Of a stretch of DNA of 64,000 nucleotides, positions 23,948 through 33,230 are shown one piece after another. The translations under genes were made by a program, and so were the position numbers. The stretch covers positions 1,548,501 to 1,612,500 of the forward strand of contig JADJWP010000002.1 in the NCBI GenBank assembly GCA_016716305.1, in the 5' to 3' direction. Position 1 is the stretch's first letter; each line of letters starts with the position of its first letter. The notes under the pieces are model-generated. The model saw only the letters and a list, made by a program, of their open reading frames with translations, did not search any database and was not told the DNA's origin. The DNA comes from Chloracidobacterium sp. (GTDB taxonomy: Bacteria; Acidobacteriota; Blastocatellia; Pyrinomonadales; Pyrinomonadaceae).

Positions 23948-25804
23948 GTGTCGGACGAAGTAAAAAAATATCACGAAGAAGAGGCGATCGGGAAAACCTA
24001 TGACCTGCGTGTTGCCCGGCGCCTGCTTCGTTACCTTCGCCCGTACCGCCATCTGGTCGCCGCGGCCCTGGTCCTAACGCTGCTGAGCAACGTGCTTATA
24101 AGCACGCAGCCATATTTCACAAAGGTCGCGGTCGATGATTTCATCACGCCCAGAAATACTGAAGGCATCTGGCTCTTTGCGTTCGCCTTTTTTGGCGTAT
24201 TTCTCTTTCGCTTCATCTTTTCGTATATCCAGGAGATATTGCTCAACAAGGTCGGCCAGCGGGTGATGTTCGACCTGAGGAGCGAGATATTCTCGAAGCT
24301 TCAAAGGCAGGAAGTCGCCTACTACGACAAATATCCGGTCGGCCGCATCATCACGCGGATCACATCGGACGTAGACGCGCTTAACGAGATGTTCACGTCG
24401 GGCGTTATCGACGTGCTCGGCGACCTTGTGATCATCGTTGCCATCATCGCGTGGATGTTCGCTATCGACTGGAAACTTGCCATCGTATCGCTGGTAACGG
24501 TTCCGCTGCTTTTCGCCGCGACGAATTGGTTCCGAAAGCATGCCCGCATCGGCTTTGACAAAGTTCGAACTCGCAACGCCCGGCTAAATGCCTTTCTGCA
24601 GGAGTATATTTCGGGCGCTCAGACCGTTCAGCTGATGAACGCCGAGAAGAAGGCCGAAGAGCGTTTCGAAGCGATAAATGACGATTACCGCAAAGCGAAT
24701 ATCGAGACCATCTATTACTATTCGATATTTTATCCGCTGGTCGATTTTATCGGTGCGGTCGGTATCGCGGTCGTGATCTTTTTTTTCGGGTATGAATATC
24801 TCAGCGGAATGTCGGCGGCGGGCGCCGGCCTTTCGGTCGGCATCCTTGCCTCGTTCATTCAATACTCGCTTCAGCTTTTTCAGCCGATCCGCGATCTTTC
24901 AGATAAATTCAACGTCCTTCAGGCCGCGATCGTCGCTTCGCACCGGATATTCATTCTCCTCGATCTGGATATCGCGATAAAGAGCCCTGCGAACCCGAAA
25001 AAACATGGAAAAGCGGCCGGGCATATCGAGTTTCAGAACGTCTGGTTCGCCTACAAGGACAAGGAATGGGTGATGAAGGATGTCTCGTTCAAGATCGAAC
25101 CCGGCGAAAGCGTCGCCCTGGTCGGGCACACCGGTTCGGGCAAGACGACGATCACCAACTTGCTGATGAGGTTTTACGACGTCCAGCGAGGCAAGATCTT
25201 GCTCGATGGCGTGGACATTCGCGACTGGGACCTGAATGACCTGCGGTCCAACTTCGCCGTCGTTCTTCAAGACGTTTTTCTTTTCAGCGGCACGGTCGCC
25301 GATAACATCAGGCTCGGCAGCAACGCGATCCGCACCGAACGTATCGAATGGGCGGCGAAAGAGGTTCACGCTCACGAGTTCATAGATGATCTGGACGGGA
25401 AATACGATTTTCGCGTTCGTGAACGCGGCGCCGGCCTCTCGGTCGGCCAGAAGCAGCTTATCTCGTTTGCACGCGCGCTTGCCTTCGATCCGAAGATACT
25501 GATCCTCGATGAGGCGACAAGCTCGATCGACACCGAGACCGAACAGCTTATCCAGCAGGCGGTTGAGCGGGTGATGACAGGGCGCACCTCGCTGGTCGTT
25601 GCCCATCGGCTGTCAACAATACAAAAATGCGACCGTATACTCGTCCTACACCATGGGGAACTGCGTGAAAGCGGCACACACAATGAACTTCTGCTTGAGC
25701 GCGGACTCTATTGGAGGCTTTATCAGCTCCAATATTCAGGCTCGGAATTCGACGGCCCGGCTCCTCTCGGAACCGCAGAGCTTGATACCGATGCGGTTCG
25801 ATAG
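23948..25804 (+). CDS. ABC exporter, fused membrane and ATPase domains (MsbA/lipid-exporter type)
   Basis: 618 aa. Six transmembrane helices fill about residues 35-330 and the nucleotide-binding domain begins near 350: Walker A GHTGSGKTT (393-401), signature LSVGQKQLISFARAL, Walker B ILILDEATSS and H-loop VVAHRLSTI. Such half-transporters dimerise and flip lipids or export peptides or drugs; the substrate is not evident. The start is GTG, 12 bases after a -10 box, with no ribosome-binding site, so the mRNA may be leaderless. Confidence 0.93.
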   Translation: MSDEVKKYHEEEAIGKTYDLRVARRLLRYLRPYRHLVAAALVLTLLSNVLISTQPYFTKVAVDDFITPRNTEGIWLFAFAFFGVFLFRFIFSYIQEILLNKVGQRVMFDLRSEIFSKLQRQEVAYYDKYPVGRIITRITSDVDALNEMFTSGVIDVLGDLVIIVAIIAWMFAIDWKLAIVSLVTVPLLFAATNWFRKHARIGFDKVRTRNARLNAFLQEYISGAQTVQLMNAEKKAEERFEAINDDYRKANIETIYYYSIFYPLVDFIGAVGIAVVIFFFGYEYLSGMSAAGAGLSVGILASFIQYSLQLFQPIRDLSDKFNVLQAAIVASHRIFILLDLDIAIKSPANPKKHGKAAGHIEFQNVWFAYKDKEWVMKDVSFKIEPGESVALVGHTGSGKTTITNLLMRFYDVQRGKILLDGVDIRDWDLNDLRSNFAVVLQDVFLFSGTVADNIRLGSNAIRTERIEWAAKEVHAHEFIDDLDGKYDFRVRERGAGLSVGQKQLISFARALAFDPKILILDEATSSIDTETEQLIQQAVERVMTGRTSLVVAHRLSTIQKCDRILVLHHGELRESGTHNELLLERGLYWRLYQLQYSGSEFDGPAPLGTAELDTDAVR

Positions 25805-25889
25805 GTCGCCAAAAGCCGGCAAAAAAGCACGCGCCGGTCACGACATCCCGGTCCCGGAAGTGTAATTGGTCTAATGTTTGAACTTTCGA

Positions 25890-25895
25890 TATAAT
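25890..25895 (+). promoter_or_regulatory. -10 box for sigma-factor gene
   Basis: TATAAT at 25890-25895, with a weak -35 TTGGTC 18 bases upstream (25866-25871). It overlaps the ATG at 25894, so that ATG cannot be the start. Confidence 0.5.
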
Positions 25896-25920
25896 GTCTC
25901 GCACATCTCCCTGCGACCCT

Positions 25921-26907
25921 ATGAACGACGCACGTCTAAACCAAGAGATCGAATCGACGGTTCGCGAACTGTTCGACCGGTGCGCCGAGAACGCTCCGAA
26001 TTACGGCCTGCAGTTTGACGTGTTTGCCGCATCGCTCAATAAGACCCTAACAAAATATCTGCTTCTTGATCGGTCCGAACCGGTCACGCCGGACGAGGTC
26101 AGGGCGTTCCTGGGCGAGATACAGATCGACGATCTTTTTTTGGCGCTGGCATGTGCCAACGGCAATGAACGGGCCTGGTGGGAATTTGACCAGCAGCACC
26201 GCACGTATCTCGAACGCGTTGCCCGCCACCTCGCCAAGACGGACGTCGATGCGCAGGACGTTATTGATACCGTTTACGTCGAACTTTACGGGACACGCGT
26301 AGTCGACGGCGAACGCGTTTCGAAATTTTCGACCTACAGCGGCCGCGGGTCGCTTCGCGGATGGCTGCGTACGGTCATCTGGCATTCACTGGTAGATCTT
26401 CACCGCGCAAGCCATGACGAGGTCTCGCTCGACGAAATGACGGAGACCGTCGGAGAAGGCGCGGCGCATGCAAGCTTTGCCGAAGCGGCTCCGGGCGGCG
26501 AAGCCGAGATGATCGATCACATCTCTCGCGAACGGTACCGAAAAGCGACCGTCGCGGCGATCAGGACGGCATTCGAATCGCTCGAAGATCACGAAAAACT
26601 CTTGCTGCTCTATTATCACGTCGAAAACCTCAAGCTCCGCGAGATCGCACGCCTTGTCGAGAATGAGGCATCGCCGCTAAGAGGCTGGTTCCAAAGGCGG
26701 TCGCAGTCGAAGGATGGCGGCGGACGGACCCATGAATCGACCGTAATGCGTTGGCTTGAAAAGAGTTATTCAAAAACGCTGGAGCTTTTCAAGGCCGAGC
26801 TTGAGACGGCTCATTCGCTTTCGGCCCAAGAGGTCGAGATCTGCCTCGAACTCGCTACACAAGATCTGTCAGGAGGCAGCATCTTCGGAAGCCTTTCGTC
26901 AGCGTAG
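25921..26907 (+). CDS. ECF-like sigma-70 family sigma factor
   Basis: 328 aa, long for an ECF factor. An N-terminal extension (about 1-80) precedes region 2 (about 85-180, NERAWWEFDQQHRTYLERVARHL ... DVIDTVYVELYG ... GRGSLRGWLRTVIWHSLVDLHR). Region 4 is recognisable by ESLEDHEKLLLLYYHVENLKLREIARLV and HESTVMRWLEKSYSKTL, with an unusual roughly 20-residue polar insertion inside its helix-turn-helix. The ATG at 25921 is used because the -10 box overlaps the one at 25894. A small zinc-motif protein, likely its anti-sigma factor, follows after 99 bases. Confidence 0.82.
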   Translation: MNDARLNQEIESTVRELFDRCAENAPNYGLQFDVFAASLNKTLTKYLLLDRSEPVTPDEVRAFLGEIQIDDLFLALACANGNERAWWEFDQQHRTYLERVARHLAKTDVDAQDVIDTVYVELYGTRVVDGERVSKFSTYSGRGSLRGWLRTVIWHSLVDLHRASHDEVSLDEMTETVGEGAAHASFAEAAPGGEAEMIDHISRERYRKATVAAIRTAFESLEDHEKLLLLYYHVENLKLREIARLVENEASPLRGWFQRRSQSKDGGGRTHESTVMRWLEKSYSKTLELFKAELETAHSLSAQEVEICLELATQDLSGGSIFGSLSSA

Positions 26908-27006
26908 CCGATTTGAGAAAAAAACGATCTTTTTTCAGGATCGACAAAAAAGTTAAGCAAATATTGATACGAGGTTACGTCTGACTTACGGAGGTCAAGT
27001 ATCATC

Positions 27007-27438
27007 ATGACGAACAAAGGGAAAACGGATGAAATGGCAGCCCGCATGGAGAACTTGCTTGGCCGATATCTTAACTCGCGTAACGCTCCCGGAAGTTCTG
27101 TAGCGAATGGCCCGCACATGGATGACGACCTCCTGGCAGCCTTTACCGAAGGCGTTTTGACCGAACGCGAGGCAAAGCCGGTGGTCGCCCATCTGGTCGA
27201 TTGCTCGTTCTGCCGCCACGTGACGGCCGAACTTGTCAGACTCGATCTCGCTTTTGCCGAGCAAGAGGCCGAAGTGGTCGTAAGCGAAACTCAGCCGTCG
27301 ACCATATCTGAGGTCCTGAGCAATCTCTTTGCAAAGATATTTGGCACCAGCGACGGTGCGGTCTTTGCTCACAACGAAGAAAAGAAAGCCGACGACGACC
27401 AGGCCGAAGAATCCGGCAAAAAGAAAGATCCGGAATAG
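27007..27438 (+). CDS. Small zinc-finger anti-sigma-like protein
   Basis: 143 aa. H62, C66 and C69 (HLVDCSFC), with H37 upstream, match the HxxxCxxC zinc anti-sigma motif, and the segment DDDLLAAFTEGVLTEREA resembles the domain's helices. There is no membrane segment, so a cytoplasmic anti-sigma is likely, acting on the sigma factor encoded just upstream (inference from context). GGAGG lies about 10 bases before the ATG. A terminator follows. Confidence 0.72.
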   Translation: MTNKGKTDEMAARMENLLGRYLNSRNAPGSSVANGPHMDDDLLAAFTEGVLTEREAKPVVAHLVDCSFCRHVTAELVRLDLAFAEQEAEVVVSETQPSTISEVLSNLFAKIFGTSDGAVFAHNEEKKADDDQAEESGKKKDPE

Positions 27439-27464
27439 ACATTAAAGTAAGTGCCCCACACCCG

Positions 27465-27499
27465 GCCGTTCGCAGGAGAGATCTTGCGGACGGCTTTTT
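27465..27499 (+). terminator. Intrinsic terminator after anti-sigma-like gene
   Basis: GCCGTTCGCA (27465-27474) pairs with TGCGGACGGC (27485-27494) over ten positions, one of them G-U; TTTTT follows. Confidence 0.8.
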
Positions 27500-27549
27500 C
27501 TATTTCTCGGGCCAATGCAACTGATAACCTCGGTTGCGCGAATACATTG

Positions 27550-27579
27550 TTACCAATAGCCGATCCAAAGGGGTATAAT
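27550..27579 (+). promoter_or_regulatory. Sigma-70-type promoter for ribA
   Basis: TTACCA (27550-27555), an 18-base spacer and a perfect TATAAT (27574-27579). The predicted start (near 27586) falls after the ATG at 27583, which questions that start codon; see the ribA entry. Confidence 0.6.
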
Positions 27580-27582
27580 GAT

Positions 27583-28248
27583 ATGTTTGATCAAGGATTC
27601 GTGGAGATACAGGATTTGACCGCAGCGAACAACGATTGCCCGCCCCGCCCGCGAGAGATCACGGTCGAGAAGGTCGCGAAAGCCAAGCTGCCGACGCAGA
27701 TCGGCGACTTTGAGATCGCCGGTTACCGTTCGCTCAGCAGCAATGAGGAGTTTGTGGTCCTTTACAAAGGCGAGATGCGGCCTGACGTTCCGACGCTTGT
27801 CCGCATTCATTCGCAATGTCTGACCGGCGACGTCTTCGGTTCGATAAAATGCGACTGCGGGCCGCAGCTGCATCGTGCGATGGAGATGATCGAAGCCGAA
27901 GGCCGCGGCGCGATCGTTTATCAGCAGCAGGAAGGCCGCGGTATCGGCATCATCAACAAGATACGCGCATACGCGCTCCAGGACGAAGGTGCCGACACGG
28001 TCGAAGCGAACGAAAAGCTAGGATTCGCTATCGACGCGCGCGATTACCGACAATGTGCCGAAATACTCTTTGACCTTGGACTTTGCAAGGTTCGCGTCAT
28101 CTCAAACAACCCCGACAAGCTCAACGCGCTCGAAGAAGCCGGACTCGAGATCATCGAACGAATTCCGATCGAGATCGAGTCAGAGGCTCCTGCCGCCCAT
28201 TACCTTAAGACGAAAAAAGAAAAACTCGGGCATTTGCTGAATTTCTGA
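27583..28248 (+). CDS. ribA: GTP cyclohydrolase II
   Basis: 221 aa. It converts GTP to the first riboflavin precursor, releasing formate and pyrophosphate. The three zinc cysteines are present (C79, C90, C92 in HSQCLTGD and SIKCDCG), as are EGRGIGIINKIRAYALQD and DTVEANEKLGF. It is the stand-alone enzyme, without a RibB domain. The start is open: ATG 27583 lies 3 bases after a perfect TATAAT, so either the mRNA is leaderless with an unusually close start or the GTG at 27601 (after AAGGA) is used. Both leave the domain whole. Confidence 0.93.
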   Translation: MFDQGFVEIQDLTAANNDCPPRPREITVEKVAKAKLPTQIGDFEIAGYRSLSSNEEFVVLYKGEMRPDVPTLVRIHSQCLTGDVFGSIKCDCGPQLHRAMEMIEAEGRGAIVYQQQEGRGIGIINKIRAYALQDEGADTVEANEKLGFAIDARDYRQCAEILFDLGLCKVRVISNNPDKLNALEEAGLEIIERIPIEIESEAPAAHYLKTKKEKLGHLLNF

Positions 28249-28610
28249 GGAAGTTCAGTTATCTGTAGCGAAATTCAAAAAATTGGATATTCCAAGGTGA
28301 AACACGCTGTTAAAACGTCGAAAACAGCGAAAAAACGCAGTATTTTCAATGTTCCCTACGTGGCACAGTGCTTGCAATAAATAAGTGCAGAGCGTGGTGT
28401 TGGTGAAATTGTTTCCCAGCCTACTATTGTTTGGTTGAATTCTGAGACACGGCGGTTGCCGGTCAATAATAAAAACCAACTGACAATTTTGACGGGTCCG
28501 GTATATCCGGACCTTGAAATAATTGAGTGAGGCTTGATTCTTGAGCTTTTAATGTCCACGGGAACAGACCCCGCTCAATGTGATCCTATAATTTTCTACA
28601 GGAGAAAAAA
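28249..28610 (+). other. 362-base regulatory region before the Oar-like receptor gene
   Basis: No gene is visible. It holds a sigma-54-type promoter (28361-28376), a perfect hairpin GGTCCGG-TATAT-CCGGACC (28495-28513) and the ribosome-binding AGGAGA just before the ATG. The leader from the sigma-54 site would be about 220 bases. Confidence 0.6.
28361..28376 (+). promoter_or_regulatory. Sigma-54 (RpoN) -24/-12 promoter
   Basis: TGGCACAGTGCTTGCA has GG and GC separated by exactly 10 bases, with TGGCAC and TTGCA elements matching the consensus TGGCACNNNNNTTGCW. Transcription would start near 28387. A sigma-54 activator would have to bind upstream; none is encoded nearby. Confidence 0.72.
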
Positions 28611-31600
28611 ATGAATAAGAACTTCAAATTCATAGCCTCCGTTCTCGCGTTCGTATTCGCCTTTTCGGCGATGGCGTTCGGTCAGGGAACGACGGGCAGT
28701 ATTGAAGGAACCGTTACGGATGCGAACGGCGCGGCAGTTCCGAATGCCACCGTTACCGTCCAGAGCGTCGGTACAACAACCGGCTTCTCGCGTACCGTTA
28801 CCGCAACGTCGGGCGGATACGTAAACATCCAGGGCGTTCCTTCAGGAACGTATAAGGTGACGATCTCGGCGGCGAACTTTGCTGAAAAAACAGCAGAGGT
28901 CAACGTTGTAGTCGACAAAGCAACGAGCATCAACTCAGTATTGCAGGTAGCCGGTCTTACCGGCGAGGTCGAAGTCATTGCAGATAGTGCGGTGACCATC
29001 GATACGGCTAACAATACGGTTGACACGAACATCACCAAGCGAGTTTTCGAGGCGCTCCCGAGCGGAACGCAGTTCGGCAGCTTGCTCAAGATCGCTCCGA
29101 ACGTTCGTCCGGAACCGCTCAATGCCGGTTTCCAGATCGACGGTGCTTCGGGCGCAGAGAACGTTTTCGTCGTTGACGGCCAGGAAGTGACTAACTTCCG
29201 TACCGGCCAGCTCAACTCGAACAACAATCTTCCGTTCGAGCTTCTTCAGGAAGTACAGGTCAAATCGACCGGTTTCAGCGCCGAATACGGCGGTGCAACA
29301 GGCGGCGTTATCAACGCAGTAACCTCGGGCGGCAACGACCAGTGGCGCGGAAACTTTGGTGTTTCGTTCACGCCGTCGCAGCTGCAGGGAGCACCGCGTG
29401 ACTTCCTTAACCGCTTTTCGACGACCGTTGCTCCGGAGTACTTTACTCCCGCGAAAGACGGCGGAACGGGATTCTTCCCGGTTGCGAGCATCAGCGGACC
29501 GCTTGTAAAGAGCAAGGTCTGGTTCTCAGCGATCTATGCTCCGCAGATCTTCGAGACGACCCGTACAGTTGATTACTACACCACCGGAAACAATCCGAAT
29601 GGCCGTGCGATCAGCGAAACGATCAAGTACAACTCGAACATCCGAACGGATGAAATGTTCTTCCGTCTCGATGCTCAGCCGTTCTCGAAGCTCCGCGTGT
29701 ACGGAACTTTCCTCTTTAACCCGATCATTCAGGAAGGTGTTTTGCCGGGCGGCGCACTTGCCGGCGGAAGTCTCGCCAGCTGGGGCAACGGCTCGATCAA
29801 CAACGAAGGCTTGAACGGTGCTCCGCAAGCGGCTGGCTCGCTCCGCGGCGCCGAATTCCTCGGACAGCAGGGCGGCCGTCAGAACAGTAACTCGTTCAAC
29901 GGACAGGCCACGTATACGCCAAACAACTGGATGGTGCTCAACTTCCGTGCAGGCCGCAGCTTCTTGAACGAAAAGCTGAACTCGTATGGACTCCCGCGAA
30001 TCACTCGGTTCATCTGCGCAGCCGGATGGGCAGCCAGCACAACGCCTGGTTCGAACTGTACCAGCGGCTTCCAGAACATCGCGAACAACTTCCAGATCAA
30101 CTACGACGTTTCGACCCGTACGACCTTTGATATTGACGCAAGTTTCGTCGGTATCGAGGCCGCTGGCCGTCACAACTTCAAAGTTGGTTATCAGTTCAAC
30201 CGATTGTTCAATACGGTAGATCAGGGCTATGCCGATCTCGGCATCGTCCAGCTGTTTTACGGACGCGGTATCGACACCCTGACCGGTGAAAATACTCCGA
30301 CGGCGGGCAACCTCGGTTCGGGCTTCATGCAGCGTTTCGGAACGATCGGTGAAGCGAGCAGCAAAAACCAGTCGTTCTTCGTTCAGGATTCATGGACGAT
30401 CAGCAAGCGTCTGACGCTTAACCTCGGCGTCCGCTTTGAGAACGAAGTTGTTCCCAATTTCGGAACAACCGGCACACAGGCTATCGAATTCGGATGGGGC
30501 GATAAGATCGCACCGCGTCTTGGATTTGCATTCGACCTTACGGGCGACGGCAAGACCAAGCTTTTTGGTAGCTACGGCTGGTTCTACGACCGGTTCAAAT
30601 ACGAATTGCCCCGCGGTTCGTTTGGCGGCGACTTCTTCCGTCGTGACTATTTCGAGATCCTTCCGTCACGCGGAGCCGCTTATCAGGGCTACACGTTCAA
30701 TGCGATCCTCGGCGGACGTCCCGACGTACTGGGCGGAACCTGCCCGATCGTCGGCGGCCCCGGTTATTCGGTTTGCCAGTTCGACTTCCGTATCGCAACC
30801 AATAGTGAAGGTGCCGACATCTTCTCGACAGGTGCGATCGATCCGAACATCAAAGCCGCTCGCCAGAGCGAATACACGTTCGGTCTTGAGCGTGAACTCG
30901 GCAGCAACTTCGTCATCGCCGGCCGTTACACCCATAAACAGGTTGACCGTGCTATCGAAGACGTAGGTGTTTTCAACGATCAGGGTTCGGAAGCTTACAT
31001 CATCGGCAACCCGGGCTTTGGTCTGGTTTGCGAGATCTCGAACACAGCAAATCTGCCGTGTCCGAAAGCCAACCGTGACTTTGACGCAGTTGAGGTTCGC
31101 CTCGACAAGCGTGCGACCAAGTACTTCTTCAACGCCAGCTACACCTGGAGCCGTCTGCACGGCAACTATTCAGGTTTGGCCAGCTCAGATGAATTTGGCC
31201 GTTCGTCGCCGAACGTAAACCGCTTCTTTGACCTTCCGATGTTGGGCTTCAACGCGAACGGCGATCCGGACGATGGACCGCTCGCAACCGATCGCCCGCA
31301 TGTCGTCAAGGCATACGGCGGATACACGTTCAATTGGTTTGGCGCGAACAACAACGCCACGACCATTTCGGCATTCACTACGTTCCAGTCAGGAACGCCG
31401 CAGACAACGCAGTACACCCAGTATGCTGTGACCTCGGCCATCCTTTTCGGACGTAATGACCTTGGCCGTACCGAGATGTTCTCAGAAACGGACCTCTCGT
31501 TCAGCCACCGCTACAAATTCGGACGCGATGGACGATTCACAGTTGAACCGTTCGTCAACATCCGCAATCTGTTTGACGAAAAGAATGTGTTGACCGTTCA

Positions 31601-31844
31601 GAACACGATCAGCAACGTTGACATCCGAGCTGCTCAGTTGGCAGCCAACGGCTGCACGACCTGTACCGGTGAAGGTGAAGTATTCGATACGATCTTCAAC
31701 CGCGGCGGGATCACGCAGTTCATTCTTGCCTACCTCGCGAATCCGACGACATCGGCTGCGAACGGCCGCCGCAATGACTACGGTCTTGCGAACCGCTTCC
31801 AGAATCCGAGAGACGTCCGATTCGGTTTCCGCTTCTTCTTCTAA
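28611..31844 (+). CDS. Oar-like TonB-dependent outer-membrane receptor
   Basis: 1077 aa. Signal peptide (about 1-23, ending MAFGQ), a carboxypeptidase-regulatory-like domain (about 25-110, GSIEGTVTDANGAAVPNATVTVQS), a plug (about 115-230) and a beta-barrel ending in FGFRFFF, whose terminal aromatic is the outer-membrane insertion signal. These large proteins are many per genome in Acidobacteriota; some take up oligosaccharides, but this ligand is unknown. Codon use is more uniform than in neighbours (many GAC, AAC, CTC), suggesting high expression. It is behind a sigma-54-type promoter and ends at a terminator. Confidence 0.93.
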   Translation: MNKNFKFIASVLAFVFAFSAMAFGQGTTGSIEGTVTDANGAAVPNATVTVQSVGTTTGFSRTVTATSGGYVNIQGVPSGTYKVTISAANFAEKTAEVNVVVDKATSINSVLQVAGLTGEVEVIADSAVTIDTANNTVDTNITKRVFEALPSGTQFGSLLKIAPNVRPEPLNAGFQIDGASGAENVFVVDGQEVTNFRTGQLNSNNNLPFELLQEVQVKSTGFSAEYGGATGGVINAVTSGGNDQWRGNFGVSFTPSQLQGAPRDFLNRFSTTVAPEYFTPAKDGGTGFFPVASISGPLVKSKVWFSAIYAPQIFETTRTVDYYTTGNNPNGRAISETIKYNSNIRTDEMFFRLDAQPFSKLRVYGTFLFNPIIQEGVLPGGALAGGSLASWGNGSINNEGLNGAPQAAGSLRGAEFLGQQGGRQNSNSFNGQATYTPNNWMVLNFRAGRSFLNEKLNSYGLPRITRFICAAGWAASTTPGSNCTSGFQNIANNFQINYDVSTRTTFDIDASFVGIEAAGRHNFKVGYQFNRLFNTVDQGYADLGIVQLFYGRGIDTLTGENTPTAGNLGSGFMQRFGTIGEASSKNQSFFVQDSWTISKRLTLNLGVRFENEVVPNFGTTGTQAIEFGWGDKIAPRLGFAFDLTGDGKTKLFGSYGWFYDRFKYELPRGSFGGDFFRRDYFEILPSRGAAYQGYTFNAILGGRPDVLGGTCPIVGGPGYSVCQFDFRIATNSEGADIFSTGAIDPNIKAARQSEYTFGLERELGSNFVIAGRYTHKQVDRAIEDVGVFNDQGSEAYIIGNPGFGLVCEISNTANLPCPKANRDFDAVEVRLDKRATKYFFNASYTWSRLHGNYSGLASSDEFGRSSPNVNRFFDLPMLGFNANGDPDDGPLATDRPHVVKAYGGYTFNWFGANNNATTISAFTTFQSGTPQTTQYTQYAVTSAILFGRNDLGRTEMFSETDLSFSHRYKFGRDGRFTVEPFVNIRNLFDEKNVLTVQNTISNVDIRAAQLAANGCTTCTGEGEVFDTIFNRGGITQFILAYLANPTTSAANGRRNDYGLANRFQNPRDVRFGFRFFF

Positions 31845-31867
31845 TCTATGATGAGAAGATGACACTC

Positions 31868-31897
31868 GAGCCTGTCTGGAAACGGACAGGCTCTTTT
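31868..31897 (+). terminator. Intrinsic terminator after Oar-like gene
   Basis: GAGCCTGTC pairs with GACAGGCTC across a 9-base loop and TTTT follows. A second terminator-like hairpin lies at 31985-32016. Confidence 0.8.
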
Positions 31898-31984
31898 CAT
31901 TTCCGTATCCCTGCTATCTTTCACGCAGAACCCATTCACCAAGAATACTTCGTCATGCATTGGCTACGACTCGGAGACGAAACG

Positions 31985-32016
31985 AAAAGGCCCGATCTTA
32001 ACGACCGGGCCTTTTT
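31985..32016. terminator. Second intrinsic terminator, possibly bidirectional
   Basis: AAAAGGCCCG pairs with CGGGCCTTTTT; A-run on one side and T-run on the other let it act on both strands, for the Oar-like gene and the convergent TPR gene. Confidence 0.75.
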
Positions 32017-32094
32017 CTTGGTCTTCTTTGACCGCTGATCTTTGGCGATGGCGTCCCTCGATAGTTCGAGCGTCGGTTTTCTTGAGGAATGGCC

Positions 32095-33132
32095 TTATTG
32101 GCCCTTCGGCGTGTTCTTTGCCTTTTCCCGAAGGTCCGAAATGATCTTTCGGGTCTGGGTCTGTTCTGCCGCGGCCACCTTGCTGGCCTTCAAGTAAAGC
32201 TCAAGTTCGTCAGCCGCTTCGTTATATTTCTTCAGGTTATTGCCGTAAAGCTGTGCGAGTTCGCTATGGATCTCGGGCACATTCGCCTTAGTCAGTTTCT
32301 TCGCCTGAACAAGATTCTTTTCGGAATTGGCATAATCGCCCTCGATCCGCTGTATCTTGCCGGTTAGAAACAAGACCTGCGGCGAAGCCGGGGCAAGTTT
32401 CAGCGAGCTGGTCAAGGCAACAAGAGCAGCCTTATTATATTGACGATCGATGTTATGAAGCGAATAACCAAGGTAATAGAGCGATGTCGCACTCTTCGGA
32501 TTTACCTCGACCGCCTTCATGTACATCTGAGCCGAATCGCCATATTGTCGCCGCGTGAACATCTCGCGCCCGAGCCGGGCAAGAGCGTCGAAATACGTAG
32601 GAAATATCGTGATCGCATTCCGAAGTGCAACGATGCCCTCATCGGGACGGTTTCGCGAAAAGCTAGCGAGCCCTGCCTCGTACAGCTCACGTGCGTCCTT
32701 AGGTATATCCTGCGCGAACACCACTCCCAATTCGGCGGCCTCTAATCCTCCGCGTTTTGGCGAGAGATAAAAGTCCTGCGTGTAATAGGCATTTCCCTGG
32801 CCCGATCCGGTGATCTTTATCGTCGTAACCTCGAGCGTCGCTTCCTGATCCTCGAGGTCATAGCGAAACGGCATCACTCTGATAGTGTAATAACCGTCGG
32901 CAAGCCCGGTGAACGTATAGCGCCCCGAGCTATCGGTTTTGGTCCTACCGCGGCTTTGGTAGTTTTCGTTGAGCAATTCGACGTCGATGTCGGCAATGGC
33001 AACGCGATTCTTGGTATAAACAAAACCGGAGATCGTACTGGCGAGAGACGTTTGGGTCAGAAATACGACTGCGGCGGCGAGAAAAAGGCACTTCTTCGTC
33101 AGCGAAGAAAATGCTGGAAAAGACGGATTCAT
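32095..33132 (-). CDS. Secreted protein with carboxypeptidase-regulatory-like and TPR domains
   Basis: 345 aa. Signal peptide (KCLFLAAAVVFLTQTSLAS), a carboxypeptidase-regulatory-like beta domain (about 34-130, SGFVYTKNRVAIADIDVELL) and about four TPR units (from about 165, ARELYEAGLASFSRNRPDEGIVALRNAI onwards) to the end. It should be a periplasmic scaffold protein. GGAGG lies 6 bases before the ATG, and an extended -10 (TGCTATAAT) lies upstream. Confidence 0.82.
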   Translation of the reverse strand: MNPSFPAFSSLTKKCLFLAAAVVFLTQTSLASTISGFVYTKNRVAIADIDVELLNENYQSRGRTKTDSSGRYTFTGLADGYYTIRVMPFRYDLEDQEATLEVTTIKITGSGQGNAYYTQDFYLSPKRGGLEAAELGVVFAQDIPKDARELYEAGLASFSRNRPDEGIVALRNAITIFPTYFDALARLGREMFTRRQYGDSAQMYMKAVEVNPKSATSLYYLGYSLHNIDRQYNKAALVALTSSLKLAPASPQVLFLTGKIQRIEGDYANSEKNLVQAKKLTKANVPEIHSELAQLYGNNLKKYNEAADELELYLKASKVAAAEQTQTRKIISDLREKAKNTPKGQ

Positions 33133-33176
33133 ACTGACCTCCAGGGAATACAGCTTTGGGATGTTGATACCAACGG

Positions 33177-33185
33177 ATTATAGCA
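33177..33185 (-). promoter_or_regulatory. Extended -10 promoter for TPR gene
   Basis: On the minus strand, TGCTATAAT: perfect TATAAT (33177-33182) with a TG-N extension. No good -35. Transcription would start near 33170, 38 bases before the ATG. Confidence 0.55.
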
Positions 33186-33230
33186 CCGGACAAGTCTTTG
33201 CGGTAGCGTTTTAAGGGAGATTTGTTAAGA

